Assembly: GCA_013433145.1 (NCBI GenBank)
Contig: CM024182.1
Location: 372,001 to 436,000, forward strand
From: Ascaris suum
Lineage: Eukaryota > Nematoda > Chromadorea > Rhabditida > Ascarididae
Length of the DNA stretch: 64,000 nucleotides
Direction of reading: 5' to 3'
The notes beneath the pieces were generated by a model. The model saw only the letters and a list, made by a program, of their open reading frames with translations, ran no database searches and was not told the origin of the DNA. Positions 39,069 through 50,486 of the stretch are shown here, piece by piece (positions within the stretch are counted from its first letter, which is position 1; each line of letters begins with the position of its first letter). The position numbers and the translations under genes are program-made.

Positions 39069-42000
39069 GACGATGCACTTTTTAAGACAAATGAAGATCG
39101 GTGGTTGCATTCCTTGTGCAAATTGTATATGAAAAGCTTAGTTGCTGATTTCCCACAAGATGACGAAATAATCTGTAAAAATAGCCATTGTAGAAGAAGC
39201 GGTATATCGCATTGCCCCTTTAATATCTTTCTATAAACTTTCAGAAGAATTTTAATAGCCATTCACTTGCTTAATTTGTGCTGCAATATCCACTGAAACC
39301 TTAGAAAGAAAAATGAAGCTCTTCAGATATATTCTTCATCTTGTTACAATATTATAGTCAGTCACGATCATATTCTCTCGTTAGTTTCCCTCTTACTTTC
39401 TTCTAGTATATGCAATTTGTGCAAAATTCTTTCATCAGTCAAAATAGAAAATTTTAAGCTCTAATTTTTGGGTGGTCATTTTCGAAGAAATATAAAACTG
39501 GTAGAGTCTAGGTTACAATTCAATTTATGTTTTTTTTTTGCACATAGTGCATGGAACCAAAATGATCGATGCAATTATGCCATCGTAAGGAAATATTTGC
39601 TCTGACCACAATATTGATCTCATATGAAATTATCCGATGATTTCTTTCCTTCATCTCGGAGTATGTTTTCCTAGGTAAGTAGATTTGTTTCACGTGATAA
39701 GAGTTTTATTCACATCCTTAATGGCAATGATTGTTCTTAGTAGGATAGATTTTGCTCATAAAATGCAGCGATCAGGTTAGCACTTTGAAATTTGCTGATC
39801 ACAATGGCGGATCTCATCGAGTTCATGTTTATCGACTGTTTGCGTTGTTCTTTATGTGATCACAGCATTTTTCTACTTCGTTTTTTTTTTCTAGCCGCAA
39901 ACGAGTTACATAAATTTCTTTCATTTAATTGATGAAAATATTCATTCTTCTCAGCTTCTTTGATATATTCTTCTAAAACAAATCATCAACATTAGCAGTA
40001 AAAGATAATCCAAAAATAAAAGGGATTTATCGCCTTATCTGATAATGTAACGCTAGCAATGATTTAACAAAAATATATGGGTTTGCCTTCAAAATTTTCT
40101 TAGTTTGCTTCAAATATTTTTGAGCAAGAATTCATAAAATTCGTCTCATCCCAAAATTTTCTCTTGAAATGTTTTTCTTCCAATAGTGGTCATAGAGTAT
40201 TTAATAATTTGCAATGCTACGATAATACTAACTTATAAGGTCATCAAGTCCTTTTTTTATGGAATACATCAATTCTATTCTCTCTAATATTATAGAGAAT
40301 CAACGACCAAATTTGCGTAGAAATAAAGGAGGGAATTTCAGTGTGGGAGGTTTTGTGTGCTGCTGTCGAAAACTTCAAAGCGTCCGCTTTCAAAAACAAT
40401 AAATTTTTTATGTGGCCAATTGAAAATGTTTCGTGCAATTCGGTTCAACACGATATTTTTGTTCATCTCTGTAACCTTACGTCAGCGAATCACGTTATGG
40501 TGGCGTATCTGCTATTCTTTATTTGTGCCATACTTTTCCCGTTGTCTAATGTTTTCGACGTGCAAATGACTAAAGCTAGAACGAAGAAATTTCGTTGCTG
40601 TAATATGCATCCCTCTGCGATCTATATTTCATACACATCAATCGACTTCAAGAATAAATTGCAAACATCTGAATTGCACTGTAAATCGGTTACATTTTTA
40701 TTTTATGTCAAGTGGCATACTAAACAAGGGGAGAAACGTGCCAGCGAAATTGGCACAATATAGTTTTTTGCGCTTCGCCTCACCTGAGCGGTCGGTTTCA
40801 CTTATCATCAACAAAAAAAAGCTATGCAAGATGCCTTATATTCTGAAGCAGACGATACGAAATTTGTTGCCATCTCCATCTGTCTAGAAAGATACTCTCC
40901 AAGAGAGCGAAGCTTGCAGAAATGAGAAAAATATTCGCATATGGCATCAGAATTATTCGCCAAGTAAGAATACAAATGACTCATTTTGCACGTGGTTAAA
41001 TGTGAACTGAAATGATTAAAAAAATCTCCCATATCCGATGCCTAAATTCTGGTTATTCATTTCATTTGTCGAAGTTCAGCAAATAACAAGATACATTGTA
41101 CTCGCTATTTTCGTCGTTTTTTATAAAGTATCTGTATTGTACCCGAACTGTGCTTCAGCTCTCCAAAGCACGGTACAAGGGCGCAGGTGTAACATATTTC
41201 TTTTTCACTATCATATCACTAGTTCATTTAGTGTGTTATATTCGATTGCTCGATGGGCAGCTAATTTAAAGAAACTCCAAAACCATTCGATATATCAATT
41301 AGCAAGGAAAATTCATTTACCGTTTTACCTATTTACCGATTATACCAAATGAAATAAACTTAAAGGTCTACATGCATTTCGTTCACATAGAATGCATAGC
41401 ATAGGATGGTTTTGTGCCCAATTCGGTCTCACATTCACTTCCAAATGGCTTTGAAATGCACTCAAATGTTACAGGGAGCAGACATGCTGACAGCGTTAAA
41501 AAGTTCGGTCTTGACGGCTGCTGTCGTTTTCGATTTTCGTCAATAGAAAATGTTTTACGTTTTGAATGTTTTCACCTGTTAAACGAATATAGGAAATATT
41601 TTTACCTATTTAACGGATATCTTTTTGATTAACATATAGGTAAATGTTTATGCTAATAACATATGATTTCATTGTTAAGAAAAATATGCGCTATAAAAAA
41701 ATGCAAACGTTCATTGTGTGCAATGTGGGTGAGAAAAAAAAAAATGGCGTCTGCTATCGTTAGCAAAGCACAAGCAACGTGGTTTCTTTTTTTTTTATTT
41801 GTTCAGAATGAGGCGAAAATATAGGATGCCTTGCATTGTGGAAGCATCTCTCAACACTGCGTGCATCCTTTTTTTTTCCTGTCTATGACGGCATTGCCGA
41901 ATGTGACTATTTAAAAATGAGACTGCGTCATAAAGATGCACTTAGAGCATCCATCACTTGCGATGCTCACATATCAGAGGTGCTCAACGTTTCGCACAAT

Positions 42001-42665
42001 TACGACTTGAATTTAATGTATCCTAAACTTCTCTCTAATTTCAATATCTGCTTTCTAAATATTTTCTATGTTTTAGCATTTCTCATTTTTAGCATCTCTC
42101 TGACTTCCAAAAACATTCCACTCGCGGCCAATTAGGTAAGCTAATACAAAAAAAAGAGAATTTATGCATACGACATGATAATTTTGAAGAAACATGACTT
42201 TCCACAAGCAATACAGTTCATCTCACAAGTGGGGGATGTGCGGTTGATTCCTCTGCGTCAAAGATTTTGAGCGTTTTCGAAACGGTGCATTCCTTTATAT
42301 CATTTACTGCTCCAAAATTTGCACGCAATCGTTCCAGTCATGACGGTGGTGTGATTGCATGTGGAAGTCTGAGACATACCTGGCAATCCCTTAGCCTTGT
42401 GATCAAAAAATTGTCCACAGTCAATGAATGCTTGAATAGGGATGAAGAAAGCTTCTTATCGCGGCTTTCAACGGCACAACATTGGCCTTCTTTTCTTGCG
42501 ATAAGCACAAATATAAAAATGAGTAGAATTTTCATTTTAATATATCAGCATTCCTAATAAGAGCTGGAAACAATTTACCTCATTCAATCTCCGTGTCGTT
42601 CGCTCTTCTAAGCTATGCTTCGTTTCAAGAGAATATAGATTCTTATTGAAGTCGATGAATTGCAG

Positions 42666-44814
42666 ATGTCATTGATTTCCTCAGTATCAAATCCAGCACG
42701 AATGCTTGCCATCTATGGCGGCATAACTGGATTAGTATACGTTGAAACAGATGGATTTAGAAGAGAGGCGCCTTTTATGTTCGTGCTTCCGGTTCTTGCC
42801 CTTGCAGTTCTAACAATGGCACTACGAATGAAGCCGAAAACGAAATACCTCACCTGTTCATCGTTTATTACAATCGGCAAGTTTTTGAAAAAACAAATGC
42901 AATTTTATGCTTTCAGCTAATTGTCAACGGTATTTTTGGCCTCATATAGCAGGCAGCACTGTTGAGCTAAAACAGAAATATCATCGTTTCTGGAGTATGC
43001 GTTAAGTTTTCTTATGCAATCTCGATAAAACTCACAATTCTAGTATCCGGAAACAATAAACCACATCATACGAGTTTATGAATGTACTGTTTGCTCGAGT
43101 TCACCTCTAGAGATCGAGAGCTTTGCAGCAATTGGTCTCTACCTTTCTGCGCTTCATCGACGTGAGCTACATTACATGTGTGCGATCATTAGCCTCTCAC
43201 ATATTCTTTACCTACTTTCGTTTTTGGCATGTATTCGCCGTCTTTGGCATGGACTTGCAATAACTATGACGGTGTACCTGCTCGCTGTTGTATACTATTG
43301 CTTCGCGGATGTTTTCCGATCAATCCCATTCATGGTTAGCGCATTATCGCTGCATTTGGCAGTGATCTGTGCTTCGGTTGTCGCGGCAGGTTCAGTGTGG
43401 CAATATGGTTCTAAACGTACTGATGCCCAACAAGTAAGCTTTCTCCAGCATCTCAATAATTGTCCAATTCTGAAGTGAACGGTAAGAAGTTATGAGTGGA
43501 AGAAATGCTTCGGTTAAAAACATGAATATGATCGAAGATTCTCGTTTAGGTGCTCATCGGCTGAATTTTCATATTTTGAAGACGTCTCAGATGATATAAT
43601 TAGGCACATAAGAATTGTCACTGTTCAATAAATAAATTCCCCAAAAATGCGCATCTTTAAAGTGTTCACGATAGTCATGAACTAGCATCTTCATCAGTCG
43701 ATTCGAATTAGTAAGCGTTGCAGTGATGGAAAACGCAGTTGTTGTAAATCATGTCGAATTCGATAGAGACTTTTTTAGCATTGGTATGCACATAAATGTC
43801 CTCCCCAAAAAATGTACTTGTCAGTGAACTGGAATGCTTTTCGAATCGTTTCCCAATCCTTGCTTCGTTTAGGTATTCTTGTGATATGAGTCCGCGCCAG
43901 CTTGCAAATTGAATTTTCTCAGAAAACGGGTTTTCGTTTATTCGTTTAGCAGCAAAATAAACACCTATAAAAACAGAACACTTAAAGCCGATGAAGATGT
44001 GGTACTATAGAGAAAAAAAAAAAGAAGAAGAAAAAGAAAACAAATAAAAGATTAAAAAATGAAAGAAAATTTTCTCAAATTTAAGTTCAAATAACAAATC
44101 CATTGATATCAAACGAATTTTTTAAATTTATTCCATTTGAGACATTCTAACAAGAGAATATATTTCATTGTTTTAGCCAAAAAAAACCCGCAAAAGCGAC
44201 ATCATATGATCCCAATCTGAAAAGAAGAAAACTCGAATATTCAGCTATCTTTAAATAATCTTTTATTCACTTTATAATAATAATATATTTCCTATCCATC
44301 AAAATTTGTTTTTATTCATTGTTAATATTTTACTGCATATTTTATTTGAAATTAAATTTGAATATTATTTCGATAATGCGGCTGAATATTTCAAATGAGT
44401 CACAAAGAGAAGAAACTTAAATATAAACAATTTCTACTCGCCTTTTCTAAATATCTAATATTTCTCTAGGTGTTGTTCGAAGCATTTTGACTTCCAATTA
44501 AAAAAAAAAGGTATCTTATTTGAGAATATGACTCTTATAGGCAATATTAAATAACTAAACGTTATATATGACGTATAGGTAAATAATTAAACACTATGAT
44601 GTATAGGTAGTGAATAATTAAACGATTTTCAAATGAAGATATTTTTTAGGCAGCATTATTTCGTTTTATTGGTCTATTAGTATGCCTCGGATGCAGTACA
44701 ATGGTTATTATTAGTCAATTCGGACAACGTTACTATCAAATCAATTCTGCACTCCGTATTGCACATTACGTTGCTCAAGGATTGTTGTTCTTTGCTAATG
44801 AAAGAGCTTTTTAA
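42666..44814 (+). CDS. TMEM86/YhhN-family membrane protein (lysoplasmalogenase-like), probably non-catalytic
   Basis: Three-exon model: 42666-42876, 43111-43433, 44650-44814 (TAA at 44812-44814). This makes 699 nt and 232 aa, close to the roughly 240 aa of human TMEM86A. Phases fit at both junctions, but the first intron needs a GC donor (G|GCAAGT) at 42877. Recognition rests on the order of hydrophobic helices and on landmark motifs: VLPVLALAVLTMAL (family helix 2), AIGLYLSAL, SLSHILYLLSF (matching the family TH-x-YxxxF helix), and the C-terminal IAHYVAQGLLFFA (matching YYVAQ-ML). The family hydrolyses lyso-plasmalogen vinyl ethers using two conserved Asp residues. Here the GD of helix 3 is replaced by His86-Arg87, and the Asp of the penultimate helix aligns with Ser194. 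A TTGCAG directly precedes the ATG and could be a spliced-leader acceptor. Family membership is fairly secure; activity is doubtful. It may instead be a decayed copy. Confidence 0.78.
42877..43110 (+). other. GC-AG intron of the TMEM86-like gene
   Basis: Donor ATCG|GCAAGT matches the strong consensus seen at GC-AG introns (AG|GCAAGT type); acceptor CACCTCTAG. It is the only junction I found that keeps exon 1 and exon 2 in frame (phase 1, completing a GAG codon). The overlapping GTTTTT site at 42881 gives the wrong phase. Confidence 0.55.
44549..44624. repeat. Imperfect direct repeat
   Basis: Three spaced copies of an AATAATTAAAC-like motif alternating with ATGACGTATAGGT/ATGATGTATAGGT, just upstream of the last exon of the TMEM86-like gene (in its intron). 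Confidence 0.65.
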
Positions 44815-44953
44815 TACTTCATTTTCTATGCGTTTTCAACAATTGAAAAACAATCGAAAATTATTTTTAATTCGATTCGATTCCAATATCGAAGTGAAAA
44901 CGCTCCAAAAGTGGCTTCTAATCGATAGACGTGCTTCAGTGAATATCGAGATG

Positions 44954-44992
44954 CTAATATGCAAATTTTACTAGATAAAATTTGCATATTAG
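44954..44992 (+). repeat. Perfect 17-bp inverted repeat with 5-nt loop
   Basis: CTAATATGCAAATTTTA, loop CTAGA, then the exact complement. It lies 140 nt beyond the TAA of the TMEM86-like gene, so it could fold as a hairpin in the 3' UTR, or it may be a small transposon footprint. Confidence 0.85.
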
Positions 44993-45855
44993 GTAGTTTT
45001 TTTTACGATGCATCATTGTATAAGAACGGTCATTTTTATAGAAAAAAAAATAGTGGAATTTGCACAGAAGTTGAGTGTGACCATTTCTAATGTTTCACAC
45101 CTGATAATCACACAATTTGCGCTTTTAATAGTAATCGATGTACAACGAAAAAATGGAGTAGTAATGTATTCTATGAGCTTTTTTTTATTAGCGTGGATTT
45201 TCCATAAAATAATGCTGTTTACTTATCATGGATGTGCCTATTGTTGCACTAACGGATTGTATATGATATGATATAGATCAAATGGAGATGTGCTAAAAAA
45301 AAAACTTTAATTTTCTAACACCTTACTGGCCGGATTAGTTTTCAATATTATTTAGTTCCGAAGAAAACGTATGTAAATTTTGTTTCAAAAATATTGGTTT
45401 CTAAAAATGCCATCGGCTATGAAAAGAAAAACACTCGAAAAATTAGTTTGTATATGATTTTGATCGATTATTGTTTAAAGAATGTGTTTGGCGAGGTGAT
45501 TGCAACATTATCAAATGCTCTAGTTTTTTTTTTTTTCGAGATGTGAGCGAATTTCCGTCGCATTAAATATTTTAGAGTGGTGACCAGCATAATTTAAAGT
45601 ATAATAGCTTTCTCATCGCTCAAAAAGAAAAGTGGCTTAATTTTATTGTGATACGTTTCTCACTTTCTGTTATTCACTAGTAAATTCACCGAAATTTCAC
45701 ACTAATTTGGCGGACATTTCAGCATATTAACTTATGATAATTATTTATATGTTTGGCTAAAAATATATGTATGCATTTGTCTAAGCTCAAGTAACGACCA
45801 TAATCGAATCTATTGTTCAAGGATTAATTTAAAGTTTTTTTGTCTCACTTCCGGT

Positions 45856-47248
45856 TTATAGACCCCACAATGTTTTGAGTTTTATATTGTTATAACGATT
45901 CAGTACTTTCTGATGCATTTTAATGTAAATAATAAACTCACAATGAAATAACGACTTCTCATCTATCGATGTAACAAGTGGAATAACACCTGCAGTACTC
46001 AACTCCGATCCAACGAGACCTCCTACTAGGGGGCCCACGTGAATGCGCTTTTTGCAATTCGCCATTTCGATTAACCGAATGAAACTATTCGAATGACATT
46101 GGAAATAATCCTTTTTTTTTAGATTTTGAGATAGAACCAACATGTCTGTTTTCTCGAACTCGAACTTCTCGAATTTTTCTCCAATCTTTTTCTACGGCAT
46201 TGTATCGCATTTGCATCATTTCAACGGTAACTAGAAATATTGATGGAGTACCGAAAATAAATTCAGATTTTCCCAAATTTCATTCCTTTCTACTCTTATT
46301 CGTCTCCATTAAATCGCTAAAACACAGCTTTTCGTTTAAAATTACTCTTGTAAGATCCTCGCTTTCTGAAGTGAATGTTTTATTCAACTAATGATATTGC
46401 AAAGTCAAATTCTCTGCCAATTTGCGTTTTTTCGACTTCCCTTAACCGCTTTTTTGATTTCTCTTAAAAGCTTAATGCCACTTAAACAGTGACTATATCG
46501 ATGAGAAAATCGTTCTGAATTTTGTGCTTTGCAACCATTGAGATTCTCACTTTTTTCAAATGTATGAAATGCTGCACACCTCATCGTATTAAAAAGACTC
46601 AAAATGTCCGGATAGAGGTGATATCCGGATCCAGATAAAATAACTTGTTTTTAACTGAATCTGGACATTTCGAACCGGTGTAGATGGTTAACTCCAACTT
46701 ATCTGATGAAGCTGAAAATTCTGAAATATACATACACCTGGGACGAACTAGGTACAACACAACCACTTATCAGCCATGTATAAAGTACACCTCTATACGC
46801 GGCCGCGTCGTGTCCTGCATACACGATTATCTATTTTCTTTCATTTTAAAGCGAAGTATGGAGTTTATCGAGTAACCACTTATAAAAGCACCTCAGAAAA
46901 TGGTTGAAGCAGTTGAATTTTTAAATTCACTCTCAAATTTACATTGAGATACTTGAGAAATTGCAAATTTATGAGTGAGTTTTTTCGTCAACATACCTTA
47001 TGGCACCACCTCGCATGTTATATTTAACAGCTTCTTTACTCAATTCATAGAGGTAATGACACACACTTTAAATTTTCTCTTCTGCTACTGGTATTGATTG
47101 CATTTTTCAGTTGTTTCAACCCTTGTAACAGATCAGCGATGAACTGATCGCATATGAAATACATTCGTCTCGGTTGCTTGGGTAAATCACCGGCAATGAG
47201 CAGAATAATGAATCCCTTCATATAACAAGATTTGAAACAGTGATTCAA
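45856..47248 (-). other. Cluster of minus-strand coding-like ORFs, unidentified
   Basis: Reading leftwards there are three patches. 47190-47073 starts MKGFIILLIAGDLPKQPRRM, with a short hydrophobic N-terminus. 46602-46405 contains KAQNSERFSHRYSHCLSGIK. 46276-45950 contains MRYNAVEKDWRKIREVRVRE and, in another frame, VGPLVGGLVGSELSTAGVIP. Composition is more protein-like than the surroundings, but I could not join them with consistent splice phases and recognise no family. It may be a gene, a decayed gene or chance. Confidence 0.22.
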
Positions 47249-47977
47249 AAAATGTCACAACAAAATATCGAATGGAACATTTTATACTGAAAAAAAAAAT
47301 TTCATTTATCGAACCGGATGATATATCATATTTCAAAAAAAAAAAAAAAAAATTGATCAGTAATAGAAGGGAAAATTTGCCAAATTTGTGACGTCCACAT
47401 TTCTTCGCATTTCACGTCATCTAAGAAGCTGAACGTGGAATAGGTAAATTCCGTTTTGTTCTCCTCTTTTCTAACACGTTTTTTAAATGATCAGCGAAAA
47501 GTTCTTATATCGTTTAGGAAGGCATTGTCGATATACGACATGTCGCAGGTTCAAATCTCATTAACATTTCAGGTTTTCACGCACCATGAGAATTCTCTTC
47601 ATTTCTTTGTTTTGATGAAATCTCTGAAGGTATTTGCGAATAGATCCATAAATATGATTAGGATTTCAGGCTGGCTGCCGGAGAGGAGGAACATGTAAAG
47701 TTTCCACCTTATGTTGGCAAAACACAGCTGAATGGAGGGCACCTCGTAGTCGCTGTGCGAAGCCCACCGAATAAGCCTGTTAAAGGTTGAAGCTCGTGGA
47801 TTTTCACGCCCTGAAAACTTCCATGATTTTCAGAAAGGAGTCAAAAACTGGGACGCTCACTGACGTAAAAAAAGCCGCGATCCCTTTTTGTCTCGATGAC
47901 CCGAGTTTCTCGAAATGAAATTCAGGTCCATCCCAACAACTTGTTATCTGCAAACCCCTGTCTTGTCGCCTTAGCAA

Positions 47978-48125
<148 letters not shown>

Positions 48126-49412
48126 TGGCATACGCAGGTTATGTGTTTATATAACCACAGAACAGAGGATTAATCGGTTTTTGGGCGTTGAGAATGTGCT
48201 AAGTGGGACCTCAAGAACGCTTTTAAAAGTGCAAAAAAAGGCTTAGTTTTTCAGACCCATCAAAGAATCCTGAGAAATATCACATTTCATGAATTAGGCA
48301 CCCGATTTGCAGAAGGCGAGGTGGTCAAAGCGAGTCTGAAATATTTCCATAGGTACGACAGTCCAAAAACTTTCAACGTTTTGGCGAAAAAATTGCATCT
48401 GAATAGTAAATACGTTTACGATTAACTCAATCGCTTTCATACAGCATCAATTCCATACAGCCATTTGAAACCTTTTCAAACTCCAATATTTTGCGCTGCA
48501 AGAACTGCCATATTTTAAAATGAATCTCAAAGCGAACTTTCTACGCGCCATTTTTTAAATTTCTTTTATCATTTACTGCAAGCGACATCATCACTTTCGT
48601 TTTGCTCAGTCGAGTCTCGTCGTTCTTTTAACCTTTTATAATAAGGGAGTTGTTGAAGTTATTATATTCGTTTCATCCATGTCTATGTGTTTATTCATTC
48701 ATTTAGGATGCATCAGGTTAGGCGGTTGTATAATGTCTTTGCTATTCTTTCGCCTCAAGCTTCTTTTGAGATCGCCTCGCTTTTTGCTGTCGTTTAATAA
48801 TGAATTTCGTACCTTATATTACAGAATTAATAATTAATAATTCAGCATGCGTGCATTAATTATTAGGGCACTCAAGTAGGTGGTCCATTTGCAGGATAGG
48901 CTTCCAAGAACGCATACTTTCGTAATCGCAGGACACAATTACAATGGGCGGATAATATCATATTCTCGTCGTTTTTTTTGCATTCGGAGCCATATTTCCC
49001 TCAGGCTTTACTTTATCTCGCTTGATAAGGCAACGATCCACCAAATGGTTATTAACTTTGTGATATTAAGCGAAAGACTTGTAAAGTTTTTATGATTTCC
49101 TTGCAAACAGCAAATGAAACAAACTCAAGCTGCAAAAGTGGAGATATTAGTCGGCTATTGTTTTATACGCTTCGCAGTAACGATGTTGCCAACCCTTCGC
49201 GTTGGTTTTATTCCCATGTCCGCATGTAGAAATCATGAGCTTTCATTCGAAGCTGCAGCCAGCATGAAATCATCATATTATATTCATAAGAAGCAGTGAA
49301 AGAACTCAAATATGGGCTGAGCCAATAAGTGATATCATGACCTGAAATGTAGTAACATGTTGATAACAGCTGGCTGAACATCACCTTTCGTATAAGAATA
49401 CTGCTGTAGTCT

Positions 49413-50154
49413 TCATTTAAATAAAAACAAGAAGTATTTGAGTAAGTTAGGTTTAGCTTCATTCCAGTCTGTGAACGTACCTAAAGTCTGTAATACTATG
49501 ACACGTAATAACTTAGCGAAGTGAAGGGGAAAACAGAAAGCGGCCAAAATACCTGCATACATCTCGTCACTGATAATATACACGTCTTTACTTTTTGTAC
49601 CAAGATAACGACAAAAAGTGGAAAGGAGATAAATTGAGCGCAACATTGACATAATAGATTTGCGAGACAAGGAGGGTGAAATGTCATAAGCACTCCGAAG
49701 AGGGGGACGTTTCTAGCTTCAACAACACCATCGAGGGCCCTCTTCCCAAAAGCTAACTGTTCCAAGCATAAAACCACTGAGAATAATAAATATCACGAAA
49801 CTTTTATGCCCAGATTGTAAGTTATGGAGTGGCAGCTTCTTAGGCAATAATTTCAAGCATTATCGCGTGAAATAGGGAGAAGGGCTTCACGACCCACTCA
49901 GTGTCATTAATGTAGGTCAAGGTGGAAGTGGTGAGGGTAAATGATAACTTGCCTTGAAGCATCTCAATGAAATGGGTGAACGCTTCCACCACCACGAGGG
50001 AAAGTGCGCATTGTGAAACAGAGTTGTCCGTCAACGTGGATCGGTTTATGGCAGCAAACGGTGCATTGAAGAGAGCGAGACTGCTTTCGAGCATTGTCTT
50101 CGAACGGGCTATCTTCTGCTTGCGAGGATAGGAAATATCAAGGTACTCAGGCAA
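49413..50154 (-). other. Minus-strand coding-like ORFs, unidentified
   Basis: A 104-codon stretch at 50154-49840 has balanced composition (contains SKTMLESSLALFNAPFAAIN and VSQCALSLVVVEAFTHFIEM). Further left, 49600-49545 reads KSKDVYIISDEMYAG followed by CAG|GTATTT, faintly like the DE-x-Y strand of class I aminotransferases. The two do not belong to one obvious protein. They lie immediately upstream of the Myt1 gene on the opposite strand. Possibly a pseudogene. Confidence 0.2.
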
Positions 50155-50486
50155 GTATCTGTGTGGGGGTGCTTCCTATGGGAACTGTTTGCCAGAAAGA
50201 TGGAGATTGGTTTTTGACGGCGATAGGATAGAAAATCTGATCTGTGGATGCAAAAAAATGAAGTTAGTATAAACTCATGTCAGTATCATCGTTCATGCTT
50301 CCGTGCTTTTTGTCGTACAGAATTTATAGTAGATTGGTGATTGCAACATTATTGAGAGTTTTCAGCTTCTATCTTCTGACGATTTGAATATAGTAAGTTG
50401 TACTGATCGCAGGCGTTATCTAAGCGGAGTTGGATAGGATTACACGGTTGTGCCGTGACATCAAGTCCAGCGATCAATTGTGGAGA

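Larger units (their letters stand above)
28893..42665. other. Long gene-poor AT-rich region
   Basis: About 13.8 kb without a supportable gene. It is dominated by AT-rich sequence with T/A homopolymers, including an AAAAAT array at 33674-33706. Coding-like stretches at 35533-35724 (plus; starts MGQQLPKSDLRLTYLWLHIK), 37697-37247 (minus), 38640-39068 (plus) and 40341-40763 (plus) are listed separately or as findings. Regulatory DNA for the TMEM86-like gene should lie at the right end. Confidence 0.5.

Noticed and set aside
40341..40763. 140-codon plus-strand ORF as a gene
   Set aside because: Starts at GTG, has no domain or splice context and overlaps other equally open frames.
42917..42951. 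Reading CTAATTGTCAACGG... as a TMEM86 exon (IVNGIFGLI then TAG)
   Set aside because: It meets an in-frame TAG, has no usable donor, and exon 43111-43433 already supplies the AIGLYLSAL helix. It remains a minor alternative if the gene is decayed.
47456..47600. Possible tRNA from GGTTCAAATC near 47552
   Set aside because: No matching A box, acceptor stem or cloverleaf.
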